Shown piece after piece: positions 5,482 to 12,067 of a DNA stretch of 12,406 nucleotides (the first letter of the stretch is position 1; every line of letters begins with the position of its first letter). Position numbers and translations under genes: made by a program. The notes under the pieces were generated by a model. That model was not told where the DNA came from. It worked only from the letters and a program-made list of their open reading frames with translations, and ran no database searches. Origin of the DNA: CAZNDN01 sp964571815 (GTDB lineage: Bacteria > Fibrobacterota > Chitinivibrionia > Chitinivibrionales > WJKA01); assembly GCA_964571815.1 (NCBI GenBank), contig CAZNDN010000120.1:1-12406 (forward strand), read 5' to 3'.

Positions 5482-7353
5482 ATGGAAGCCGACGTTATCG
5501 TTGTGGGGGGAGGCCATGCGGGAATAGAAGCTGCTCATGTCGCGGCAAAGCGGGGTGTGCGTGTGCTTCTGATTACCTCGCATCTTGATCTCATAGCGCA
5601 GATGTCCTGCAACCCATCGGTGGGCGGCATTGCCAAGGGCACCATTGTTCGTGAGGTTGATGCACTTGGTGGAATCATGGGGCGGCTCATTGACCGGGCA
5701 GGGATACATTTTCGCATGCTCAATCGAAGTAAAGGGCCGGCAGTATGGGGGAATCGGGCACAAGCCGACAAGGCACAGTACAGAAAACTCGCCCTGGGCA
5801 TCCTTCGCGGTATGGAAAACGTGGCCCTTCTGCAGGGAATGGTAACGGAGGTGCGGGCAAGAAGTGGACGGTTTCACCATGTTGTTCTGGATTCCGGCGA
5901 GGAGGTTGGCGGGCGGTGTGTGGTGCTGGCGATGGGTACGTTTCTCAACGGGCTTTCCCACATCGGGATGCATTCCTTCCGATGCGGGCGGACAGGAGAG
6001 CCTCCGTCGGAGGGGTTGACCGAATCGCTTCATGCGCTTGGAGTACCGTATGGGCGACTCAAGACCGGTACATCACCGAGACTTGATGGAAAAAGTGTCG
6101 ATTTCGACGTTCTGGTGAGGCAAGATGGTGACGAAAAACCATGGCCGTTCTCCTACCGTACCACAACACCGTTGAGCAACCGGGTCTGCTGTTGGGAGGC
6201 GAAGACAACAGCTTGCACGCACGAATTGATACGCGGCAATCTTGATCGATCGCCGCTGTATGCGGGTAAAATAACGAGTATTGGCCCACGGTACTGTCCT
6301 TCGATCGAGGACAAGGTTGTCAGGTTTGGGGACCGCAATGGACATACACTATTTTTAGAGCCGGAGGGAAGCGATGGTGCGGAGATATACCTGAGTGGTT
6401 TATCAACGAGTTTGCCCTTTGACGTACAGGTGAAAATGGTAAACTCGATTCGAGGGCTGGAGCACGCGCGGATAATCCGACCAGGTTACGGAATAGAGTA
6501 TGATTTCTTTCCTCCCGTACATCTCCGTCCTACGCTTGAGTCACGGCACGTTCCCGGGGTGTTCTTCGCGGGGCAGATCAACGGGACTTCCGGCTATGAA
6601 GAAGCCGCATGCCAGGGACTCATCGCGGGGCTCAACGCAGCCGAGCAGATTCTCGAAGGCGAGTATCTCGTACCGGCCCGGGACAGCTCCTACATCGGTG
6701 TGCTTATTGACGATCTTGTCACGAAGGGAACCGAAGAGCCGTACCGAATGTTCACGTCGCGGGCGGAGTACCGCCTTCTGCTTCGGCAAGACAACGCCGA
6801 CGAGCGCCTGATGACAAGTGCATTTCAAAGAGGTTTGGTAGACCGGGAACTCTACGACAGACGCAGGGGTGCGTGGGAGGAGAAGGCTCGCTGGATAGAG
6901 ATGCTGGGCAGTGAGGTCATACTGCCCGATGCGTGGAACGCCCAGGGCAGTCGATCTCACCTGGGGCGGTCCGTCAAGGCGAAAGAACTGCTTCGGCGGC
7001 CGGATGTGGCAATAGACGAGATTGAGAAGATGTTGAATGTTCGTATTGGATCGGAGCAAATGACACTGGCCGTGGAAGCTGATATCAAGTACGAAGGGTT
7101 TGTTGAGAAACAGAAGCAGCAGGTACGGCGCGCGCGGAAAATGGAATCCATGGGAATACCGGAGGACCTGGATTTCGCGACGGTTCATGGGTTGCTGGCC
7201 GAGTCTCGGACAAAGCTCTCCACCGTGAGGCCGTCAACTGTGGGCCAGGCATCGCGGATTCCAGGGATAACACCGGCGGATATTAATGTGCTAATCACAC
7301 ATATTGCATCTACATCACCTGAACACGTTTCACGTGAAACAAGAGGCCTATGA
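5482..7353 (+). CDS. mnmG: tRNA uridine-5-carboxymethylaminomethyl modification enzyme MnmG (GidA)
   Basis: MnmG is the FAD- and NADH-dependent partner of MnmE in wobble-uridine modification. The 623-residue product has the family's features. There is a dinucleotide-binding GGGHAGIEAA at 9-18 and the CNPSVGGIAKG block (43-53). RSKGPAVWGNRAQADK (82-97) follows, then IGPRYCPSIEDK (267-278) and FFAGQINGTSGYEEAACQG (361-379). The C-terminal tRNA/MnmE-binding helical domain has ASRIPGITPADI near 590-601. Length is typical. The start at 5482 places the FAD motif where the family has it (DVIVVGGGHAG). No strong Shine-Dalgarno is seen; parS site 1 occupies most of the leader. The last codons contain parS site 2 (Val616 to Thr620 are encoded within it), and the TGA overlaps the rsmG ATG as ATGA. 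Confidence 0.98.
   Translation: MEADVIVVGGGHAGIEAAHVAAKRGVRVLLITSHLDLIAQMSCNPSVGGIAKGTIVREVDALGGIMGRLIDRAGIHFRMLNRSKGPAVWGNRAQADKAQYRKLALGILRGMENVALLQGMVTEVRARSGRFHHVVLDSGEEVGGRCVVLAMGTFLNGLSHIGMHSFRCGRTGEPPSEGLTESLHALGVPYGRLKTGTSPRLDGKSVDFDVLVRQDGDEKPWPFSYRTTTPLSNRVCCWEAKTTACTHELIRGNLDRSPLYAGKITSIGPRYCPSIEDKVVRFGDRNGHTLFLEPEGSDGAEIYLSGLSTSLPFDVQVKMVNSIRGLEHARIIRPGYGIEYDFFPPVHLRPTLESRHVPGVFFAGQINGTSGYEEAACQGLIAGLNAAEQILEGEYLVPARDSSYIGVLIDDLVTKGTEEPYRMFTSRAEYRLLLRQDNADERLMTSAFQRGLVDRELYDRRRGAWEEKARWIEMLGSEVILPDAWNAQGSRSHLGRSVKAKELLRRPDVAIDEIEKMLNVRIGSEQMTLAVEADIKYEGFVEKQKQQVRRARKMESMGIPEDLDFATVHGLLAESRTKLSTVRPSTVGQASRIPGITPADINVLITHIASTSPEHVSRETRGL
7326..7341. promoter_or_regulatory. parS centromere site 2 (within the 3' end of mnmG)
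   Basis: CGTTTCACGTGAAACA matches the 16-bp parS consensus at 15 positions; only the first base differs. It lies in codons for the mnmG C-terminus (VSRET) and ends 8 nt before the rsmG start. The centre is 1874 bp from that of the first site. A 14-bp palindrome identical to the core of site 1, close to parAB, is unlikely to be chance. Confidence 0.9.
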
Positions 7354-8030
7354 ATCAAGCATTACATCAACACGTCCCCAGAGCCAAGGATCTCTACGAG
7401 CTCAAGGAGTTGGAACGTCTCGGGCTTACGCCCGACATGGATCAGCGTGACCAGATTCTCTCCTTCCTTTGTCTGCTGCTGAAATGGAACTCGGCAGCGA
7501 GCCTCGTGTCAAAAAAGGACGAGAACAATCTTTTCATTCGGCATTTCTGCGATTCTCTTCAGCCTTTACTGCTGTTCGGCTTCAAGAAAAACGCAACCGT
7601 CCTGGATGTGGGCTCCGGCGGAGGGTTCCCGGCAATTCCGACGAAAATCTTCCGCCCCGACTTGAGCGTGACCATGGTAGAGTCAAACCGGAAGAAAGCG
7701 CGGTTTCTCAAAGAAGTCGCGGAGCAACTCCAACTCGACTCAACGGTCGTTCACGAAGGGCGGGTCGAATCAATGCCCGAACCGGAGAAGGGATTCGACT
7801 ACGTCGTAGCCCGTGGCCTCGGTTCTCTTCAGAAGATTTCGAAACTGGCAAAGCCGCTTGTCGCCCCCGACGGCAGGATCTACACCTTCAAGTCAAAAGA
7901 CTTCACGCTTGAACTCGAAGAGATCACGTCGAAGAAAGATCAGGACGGGGTCCGGATTAGCGAAATAGCCGAGTATGATCTGGGCAATCAGATATTCGGC
8001 CTACGGCTGGTTTCTCTGGAACGGACGTGA
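7350..8030 (+). CDS. rsmG: 16S rRNA (guanine-527-N7)-methyltransferase RsmG (GidB)
   Basis: RsmG methylates N7 of G527 in 16S rRNA with S-adenosylmethionine; its loss is known to give low-level streptomycin resistance in several bacteria. The 226-residue product has a Rossmann-type SAM site, VLDVGSGGGFPAIPTKIF (about 84-101), preceded by the family's RHFCDSL (64-70). The acidic residue after strand 2 is in TMVESNRKKARFLKEV, and FDYVVARGLGSL is further on. Length is typical. The ATG overlaps the mnmG TGA (ATGA), so translation is probably coupled. AGAGG at 7342-7346 is a close-set Shine-Dalgarno. The mnmG-rsmG-parA-parB order is widely conserved. Base composition differs from yidC and mnmE: the strong G-over-C excess has gone. 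Confidence 0.96.
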   Translation: MNQALHQHVPRAKDLYELKELERLGLTPDMDQRDQILSFLCLLLKWNSAASLVSKKDENNLFIRHFCDSLQPLLLFGFKKNATVLDVGSGGGFPAIPTKIFRPDLSVTMVESNRKKARFLKEVAEQLQLDSTVVHEGRVESMPEPEKGFDYVVARGLGSLQKISKLAKPLVAPDGRIYTFKSKDFTLELEEITSKKDQDGVRISEIAEYDLGNQIFGLRLVSLERT

Positions 8031-8204
8031 GAGAGGGGGTGTGGAAAACCCCCGGGCTCCCCGGCGCGGCTGTATGCCGGAACGCACTACTGTCATTGTA
8101 ATATGCTGCAAAAACACAACATACACAAAGCATTTCGCGAGGTGGCTTGATTCGGCCGCCCTGTTGATAACTTGTGTACAGGCGCGGCCGGAATGTGATT
8201 TGAT
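8031..8204. other. rsmG-parA intergenic region, candidate DnaA-binding or origin element
   Basis: This is the longest gap in the window. Two DnaA-box-like 9-mers flank it: TGTGGAAAA at 8040-8048 (reverse TTTTCCACA) and TGTTGATAA at 8162-8170 (reverse TTATCAACA), each one mismatch from TTATCCACA. Between them, 27 of 40 bases in 8091-8130 are A or T, although the DNA just before is very GC-rich. ACACAA occurs twice (8114-8119 and 8123-8128), 9 bp apart, and as its complement TTGTGT at 8172-8177. Origins are often found beside rsmG or parA, so an origin is possible, but two imperfect boxes are few. The gap must also hold any parA promoter; I found no convincing one. Confidence 0.35.
8035..8053 (+). 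other. Short stem-loop after rsmG
   Basis: GGGGGT (8035-8040) pairs perfectly with ACCCCC (8048-8053) around a 7-nt loop. No T-run follows (GGGCTCC instead), so it does not look like an ordinary intrinsic terminator. It may slow or protect the end of the rsmG transcript. One of the DnaA-box-like 9-mers overlaps its loop. Confidence 0.35.
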
Positions 8205-8990
8205 ATGGGTAAGATAATCGCAGTATGCAATCAGAAGGGCGGCGTCGGGAAAACAACGACGGCGATAAATCTTGCTGCCTGCCTCGCCGCGGCCGAACAC
8301 AGGACTCTTCTGGTCGATATCGATCCGCAGTGCAATGCAACAACAGGTCTGGGTATCGACAAGAACGAGCCGGACTACTCAGTCTACGATCTCATCGCGT
8401 GGTCCGACTCCGATGAAGATGAAGAGAAGAACCTTGCGGAGATCGTCCTTCACTCTCCAAAGATTGACTTCCTCGATATACTTCCCTCCAGTCCCGATCT
8501 TGCGGGTGCGCAGATTGAACTGGTCAACGTGATTGCGCGCGAAAAAAGACTCTCCCGCACTCTTCGACCGGCCGCGGAGCACTACAACTACGTGATTGTC
8601 GACTCTCCGCCCGCTCTTGGTGTACTCACGGTGAATGTGCTTACGGCCGCCGACTCCGTGCTCATCCCCATCCAATGCGAGTACTACGCGCTTGAAGGCC
8701 TTGCAGAGCTGCTGAGTACAATTCGGCTTGTCCAGAAAACCCTTAATCCTTCACTGGCAATCGAAGGAGCATTGCTGACCATGTACGACGGCCGGTTGAA
8801 CCTTTCCCGCCAGGTGGCCGAAGACGTGAGATCCTATTTCTCCGGGCGAATCTTTGAGACGGCAATTCCTCGGAATGTCAAGCTTTCCGAAGCGCCCTCG
8901 TACGGTATACCGATTATCCTTTACGACATCATGTCCAGCGGAGCGGAGGGATATCTGAAGCTGGCAAAGGAAATAATGGACAATGGCTAA
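8205..8990 (+). CDS. parA: Chromosome partitioning ATPase ParA (Soj)
   Basis: ParA is a DNA-binding ATPase that dimerises with ATP on the nucleoid and is released by ParB, which moves the parS-bound origin region. The 261-residue product has the deviant Walker A KGGVGKTT (11-18, with signature Lys11 and catalytic Lys16), the A' motif VDIDPQCNATTG (37-48) and Walker B VIVDSPPAL (130-138). There is no N-terminal helix-turn-helix, so it is the short chromosomal type. An acidic stretch, SDSDEDEE at 67-74, sits where relatives usually have a short loop. The ATG at 8205 gives the normal N-terminus (MGKIIAVCNQKGG); no strong Shine-Dalgarno precedes it. It overlaps parB by 8 nt, so the two are co-translated. 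Two parS sites lie upstream within 2.8 kb. Confidence 0.96.
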   Translation: MGKIIAVCNQKGGVGKTTTAINLAACLAAAEHRTLLVDIDPQCNATTGLGIDKNEPDYSVYDLIAWSDSDEDEEKNLAEIVLHSPKIDFLDILPSSPDLAGAQIELVNVIAREKRLSRTLRPAAEHYNYVIVDSPPALGVLTVNVLTAADSVLIPIQCEYYALEGLAELLSTIRLVQKTLNPSLAIEGALLTMYDGRLNLSRQVAEDVRSYFSGRIFETAIPRNVKLSEAPSYGIPIILYDIMSSGAEGYLKLAKEIMDNG

Positions 8991-9876
8991 GAAGCGTAGA
9001 GCTGCTCTGGGACGAGGTCTCTCATCTTTGATTCCCGTCGAGCAGGAAGGATCCGGCGGTGATACGGTGGCGATGGTTGACGCCCGGGCGATACGGACGA
9101 ATCCATTTCAGCCTCGACAGCACTTCCCCGAAGAAGAGATCCGGGAGCTTGCGGAAAGCATCAAGGTCCAGGGGCTGCTCCAGCCCGTATTGCTTCGCAG
9201 AAAGACCCAGGGCTACGAACTTATCTCCGGGGAGCGACGCTTCCGGGCACTGCGGCTTCTGGGAAACGATACGATTCCCGCCATTGTGAAGGACCGGGTG
9301 ACCGACACCGAGATGCTCGAGATTGCCCTCGTCGAAAACCTCCAGCGCGAAAATCTTAACGAAATCGAGAAAGCACGGGCCTACCAGAGGCTTCTCGTTG
9401 AATGCGGCCTTTCTCACGAAGAGCTTGCCGGGAGGGTAGGAAAAAGCCGAAGCGCCGTTACCAATGCGCTGAGACTGCTGAACCTTGAGGAGGAGATACA
9501 GCAGTTCGTAAGGCAGGGTGCCCTGTCTGCCGGTCATGCCAGGGCGCTGGCCGGTATTGAAGACAGGGAAGCTCGGCGAAACCTGGCTCAAAGGGCTGTC
9601 CAGGAGGCCATGTCCGTTCGTGAGATAGAACGGAGTGCCCTGGGACCGAAGCCCGCGTCCACCCGCCGGGGCAGACGTCAATCGTCGTCGGATAACGGGG
9701 GAAAGGGATCGCACGGGACTCCCGACCCCGATCTTCTGTCACAGATCGAACAACTCCGCTACCGTTTCGGCACGTCGGTACGGATCAACCGGACAACCGG
9801 CGGAAAAGGCCGGATCGAAATAGATTTTTTCAGTGATCAGGACCTTGACAGACTCCTGCACATGATTGCCGCCTGA
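8983..9876 (+). CDS. parB: Chromosome partitioning protein ParB (Spo0J), CTP-dependent clamp
   Basis: ParB loads at parS as a CTP-dependent sliding clamp, spreads over flanking DNA and stimulates ParA. The 297-residue product begins with the basic, ParA-activating type of N-terminus (KKRRAALGRGLSSLI). It carries NPFQPR (40-45) and the CTP-binding boxes GERRFRA (83-89) and ENLQREN (118-124). A helix-turn-helix at about 144-167 (EELAGRVGKSRSAVTNALRLL) recognises parS. A charged linker (about 220-248) leads to the C-terminal dimerisation domain ending in a helix. The ATG overlaps the end of parA. Cognate sites are visible in the same window: one perfect and one 15/16 parS, both upstream. Confidence 0.97.
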   Translation: MAKKRRAALGRGLSSLIPVEQEGSGGDTVAMVDARAIRTNPFQPRQHFPEEEIRELAESIKVQGLLQPVLLRRKTQGYELISGERRFRALRLLGNDTIPAIVKDRVTDTEMLEIALVENLQRENLNEIEKARAYQRLLVECGLSHEELAGRVGKSRSAVTNALRLLNLEEEIQQFVRQGALSAGHARALAGIEDREARRNLAQRAVQEAMSVREIERSALGPKPASTRRGRRQSSSDNGGKGSHGTPDPDLLSQIEQLRYRFGTSVRINRTTGGKGRIEIDFFSDQDLDRLLHMIAA

Positions 9877-9919
9877 GGGCCCGGTCCTCAAAAGGTGGCA
9901 AGTAGGGGAGCAACGCGAA

Positions 9920-10762
9920 ATGTCGGAGAAGAAGTACTACACCGTCATGTTCGTGCCGAGCGACAACGGCCGGACCTTCTCCATACGGCTCCACAAGAGT
10001 ATTGTCAGGTCTCTTGCGCTCGTGATCGCCGTGTTTGTCCTGGGAATTCTCTACCTTGTCTTTCACGCCGGGCGCATAGGCCTTCGGCTTCAGTTGGTCG
10101 AGGCATTGCGCGAGGAGAAGGTCGAGCTTCAGCAGAAAAACGAGGAGCTGACCCGGGCGTTGGTCAGGGCCGGAGAAACGGACCGGCTTGCGAGCTATCT
10201 TCAGAGGATTGCGCTGGTGGTTGATGGAGAAGCGTCGCGGGATGCCGCGGCGGAGATGTTCTCGCTGTCCGACAGCACTATTGAGGATTCGACTACCGAG
10301 ACCGATCCCGCGGCTGAGGCCGGGCGTGCCGAGAATCAACACGCCGCATCGGTGGAATATCTCGCCTCGATACCGAACATCCGTCCTACCGAGGGCTGGA
10401 TAACCAGGGGATTCATGGACTCCGGAACACCCGGTAGATCCGTTCACCAGGGTCTGGATTTCGCCGCCTCCCGCGGCACGCCCATTCGCGCGACGGCTCC
10501 GGGGATTGTCAAAAGCATAGAAAACCACAAGTACTTCGGCTTGATTGTTGCCCTCAGTCACGAATTCGAGTTCGAGACCAGATATGGCCACTGTTCACAA
10601 GTTTTGGTAAACGAAGGAGACCATGTGAAACGTGGGCAGACAATCGCGTTGGTGGGCAATACCGGTCGCTCTTCGGCGCCGCACCTTCACTACGAAGTGC
10701 TGAAGGGCGGCAAACCGGAGGACCCGAAGAAGTATATTTTCACATCCGTCTACTTGCAGTAA
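9920..10762 (+). CDS. Membrane-anchored M23 family metallopeptidase (peptidoglycan hydrolase)
   Basis: This is probably a zinc endopeptidase that cuts peptidoglycan cross-links in the periplasm. The 280-residue product has a short cytoplasmic N-terminus, one transmembrane helix (about 31-48, SLALVIAVFVLGILYLVF) and a coiled-coil-like helix (about 57-82). A Ser/Thr/Asp/Glu-rich linker (about 102-140) leads to the LytM/M23 domain. All metal and catalytic residues are present: His176 and Asp180 (HQGLD), His224 (YGHC), and His255 with His257 (HLH). That fits an active enzyme, unlike degenerate EnvC/NlpD types. I chose the ATG at 9920 because GGGGAG (9905-9910) precedes it by 9 nt and it starts MSEKKYYTVMFVPSDNG; an upstream start at 9866 would run into the parB end. 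The bactofilin gene follows after 30 nt, a known pairing in cell-shape modules. Confidence 0.92.
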   Translation: MSEKKYYTVMFVPSDNGRTFSIRLHKSIVRSLALVIAVFVLGILYLVFHAGRIGLRLQLVEALREEKVELQQKNEELTRALVRAGETDRLASYLQRIALVVDGEASRDAAAEMFSLSDSTIEDSTTETDPAAEAGRAENQHAASVEYLASIPNIRPTEGWITRGFMDSGTPGRSVHQGLDFAASRGTPIRATAPGIVKSIENHKYFGLIVALSHEFEFETRYGHCSQVLVNEGDHVKRGQTIALVGNTGRSSAPHLHYEVLKGGKPEDPKKYIFTSVYLQ

Positions 10763-10792
10763 GCTCGGCCCTCACCATCGGAGGCACGCACA

Positions 10793-11143
10793 ATGGAAAA
10801 ACACGGAAAGGGAGCATACACGCTCATAGGCGAAGGAGCAGTCATGGAAGGAGAGATCACGTCTCCTCATCCGGTCAGGATCGACGGCACGCTGAAAGGA
10901 AAGCTGGAGACGGCGGAAATGCTCACGGTGGGGAGCACGGGAGCGGTCGAGGCCAACGTCATTGCCAAAAGCGCTATCATCGGGGGCAAAGTGGTCGGGA
11001 ATTTGACCGTGGAAGACAGAATAGAACTGGAATCAAATGCATCGCTGGTGGGTGACCTCAGAGCACGAGACCTGGTGATAAACGAAGGCGCGGTTTTTCA
11101 CGGGAACTGTGCCATGGACAACGGCCAGACGGAGAAAGTATAG
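10793..11143 (+). CDS. Bactofilin (polymer-forming cytoskeletal protein)
   Basis: Bactofilins form nucleotide-independent, membrane-associated filaments from a right-handed beta-helix and act as scaffolds for cell-wall enzymes or, in Myxococcus, for chromosome segregation proteins. The 116-residue product has the core from about residue 9 to 105, with repeated turns: LIGEGAVMEGEI, PVRIDGTLKGKL, LTVGSTGAVEANV, AIIGGKVVGNLTVEDRIELESNASLVGDLRARDLVINEGAVFHGNCAM. Both terminal tails are short, as in the single-domain type. GGAGG (10780-10784) sits 8 nt before the ATG. It is probably co-transcribed with the M23 gene 30 nt upstream, which suggests that the scaffold positions that hydrolase. It ends only 6 nt from the convergent nadC stop. 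Relatives are called bacA, bacM or ccmA; I give no symbol. Confidence 0.93.
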   Translation: MEKHGKGAYTLIGEGAVMEGEITSPHPVRIDGTLKGKLETAEMLTVGSTGAVEANVIAKSAIIGGKVVGNLTVEDRIELESNASLVGDLRARDLVINEGAVFHGNCAMDNGQTEKV

Positions 11144-11149
11144 GCACGT

Positions 11150-12067
11150 TCACGAGGCCGGTTCGATCTCCGGTGCACCTGGCCGAATCCGGCTTTCGCT
11201 GCCGGTCGTTTCGATGATCAGGTGAATATCGACTGCTCTCACGCTGTGGGTAAGACATCCCGCCGAAATATAGTCCACGCCCGTTGATGCTACTTCGCGC
11301 ACGGTTTCCTCGCTGATCGCACCGCTTGCCTCAAGCAGCGTCGATCCCCCTTCGGCGTTTCGGATACCGACACAGGCGCGCATCTCCTCCAGCGACATGT
11401 TGTCGAGCATGATCCGATCGGGCCGCAGCGCCAGAGCAGACTCAAACTGCTGCCGGTTGCCGACTTCGATCTCGATCGGTACGCCCCGACGAGCCGCCGC
11501 GGCCTTCCGCAAGGCCGGCACCACGCCGCCGCACGCCGTGACGTGAGTGTCTTTCAGCAGAATCATATCGAAGAGGCCGAAACGATGGTTCACTCCTCCG
11601 CCGTCGACCACCGCTCTTTTCTCCAGAAGCCGCATGCCGGGGGTTGTTTTTCGCGTGTCGAGGATCCTCGCGTGGGTTCCCGCGACCGCCTTCACCATGG
11701 TTGCGGTGCGCGTTGCGATTCCGCTGAGGTGCTGAACAAGGTTGAGGCCGATCCGCTCTCCCGCCAGGATCGACCCTACCGGCCCGAGAACCGTGGCTAC
11801 GTCCCGGCCGGGCTCCACCTCGCATGCATCATCAACCTCCAAAGTAACCTCGACAGCGGGATCGATTCTCCTGTAGAGAGGGCCAAGCGTGTACGTTCCC
11901 GAAACGATGCCCTTCTCCTTTGCCCTGATCACGGCCCGGGCCCATTGTGATGGGCTGAGAACAGCCCCGGAGGTGATATCTCCCGTCTCGTTGAGGTCCT
12001 CCTTCAGCGCCCGTTCGATAATCTCCCCCACGGCCGCCGGCAGAGCATCGTCTACAGAAACCCCCAT
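11150..12067 (-). CDS. nadC: Nicotinate-nucleotide pyrophosphorylase (carboxylating), quinolinate phosphoribosyltransferase
   Basis: NadC converts quinolinate and PRPP to nicotinate mononucleotide, CO2 and pyrophosphate in de novo NAD synthesis. The 305-residue product has the family hallmarks: EDLNETGDIT near the N-terminus (23-32) and ERIGLNLVQHLSGIATRT (104-121). DTRKTTPGMR (137-146) binds quinolinate and phosphate. KRAVVDGGGVNHRFGLFD (150-167), LLKDTH, EIEV (199-202), LDNM (221-224) and EASGAISEET (246-255) follow. Length is slightly above average owing to a C-terminal tail of about 18 residues after the last core helix. The ATG at 12065-12067 has GGAGG (complement 12074-12078) 6 nt upstream. 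It overlaps the end of the upstream gene on the same strand by 16 nt, so they probably share a transcript. It is convergent with the bactofilin gene. Confidence 0.97.
   Translation of the reverse strand: MGVSVDDALPAAVGEIIERALKEDLNETGDITSGAVLSPSQWARAVIRAKEKGIVSGTYTLGPLYRRIDPAVEVTLEVDDACEVEPGRDVATVLGPVGSILAGERIGLNLVQHLSGIATRTATMVKAVAGTHARILDTRKTTPGMRLLEKRAVVDGGGVNHRFGLFDMILLKDTHVTACGGVVPALRKAAAARRGVPIEIEVGNRQQFESALALRPDRIMLDNMSLEEMRACVGIRNAEGGSTLLEASGAISEETVREVASTGVDYISAGCLTHSVRAVDIHLIIETTGSESRIRPGAPEIEPAS

Noticed and set aside
5242..6033. Minus-strand open frame of 263 codons across the mnmE-mnmG junction
   Set aside because: It runs antisense to two conserved genes, crosses parS and shows no recognisable motif.
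9022..9714. Minus-strand open frame of 230 codons opposite parB
   Set aside because: Shadow of a conserved gene with complete motifs; composition is low and no family is recognisable.
9874..9890. TGAGG/CCTCA hairpin over the parB stop as a terminator
   Set aside because: The stem is only 5 bp and is followed by A residues, not T residues; the next gene starts 30 nt later on the same strand.
9866..9919. Upstream start that would lengthen the M23 protein by 18 residues
   Set aside because: It overlaps the end of parB and lacks a ribosome binding site, while the ATG at 9920 has GGGGAG at good spacing.
9830..10591. Minus-strand open frame of 253 codons opposite parB and the M23 gene
   Set aside because: It is antisense to a peptidase with all catalytic residues; no ribosome binding site or domain was seen.
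10624..10632. Half parS-like GTGAAACGT inside the M23 gene
   Set aside because: Only one arm resembles parS and the palindrome is lost, so no ParB site is claimed.
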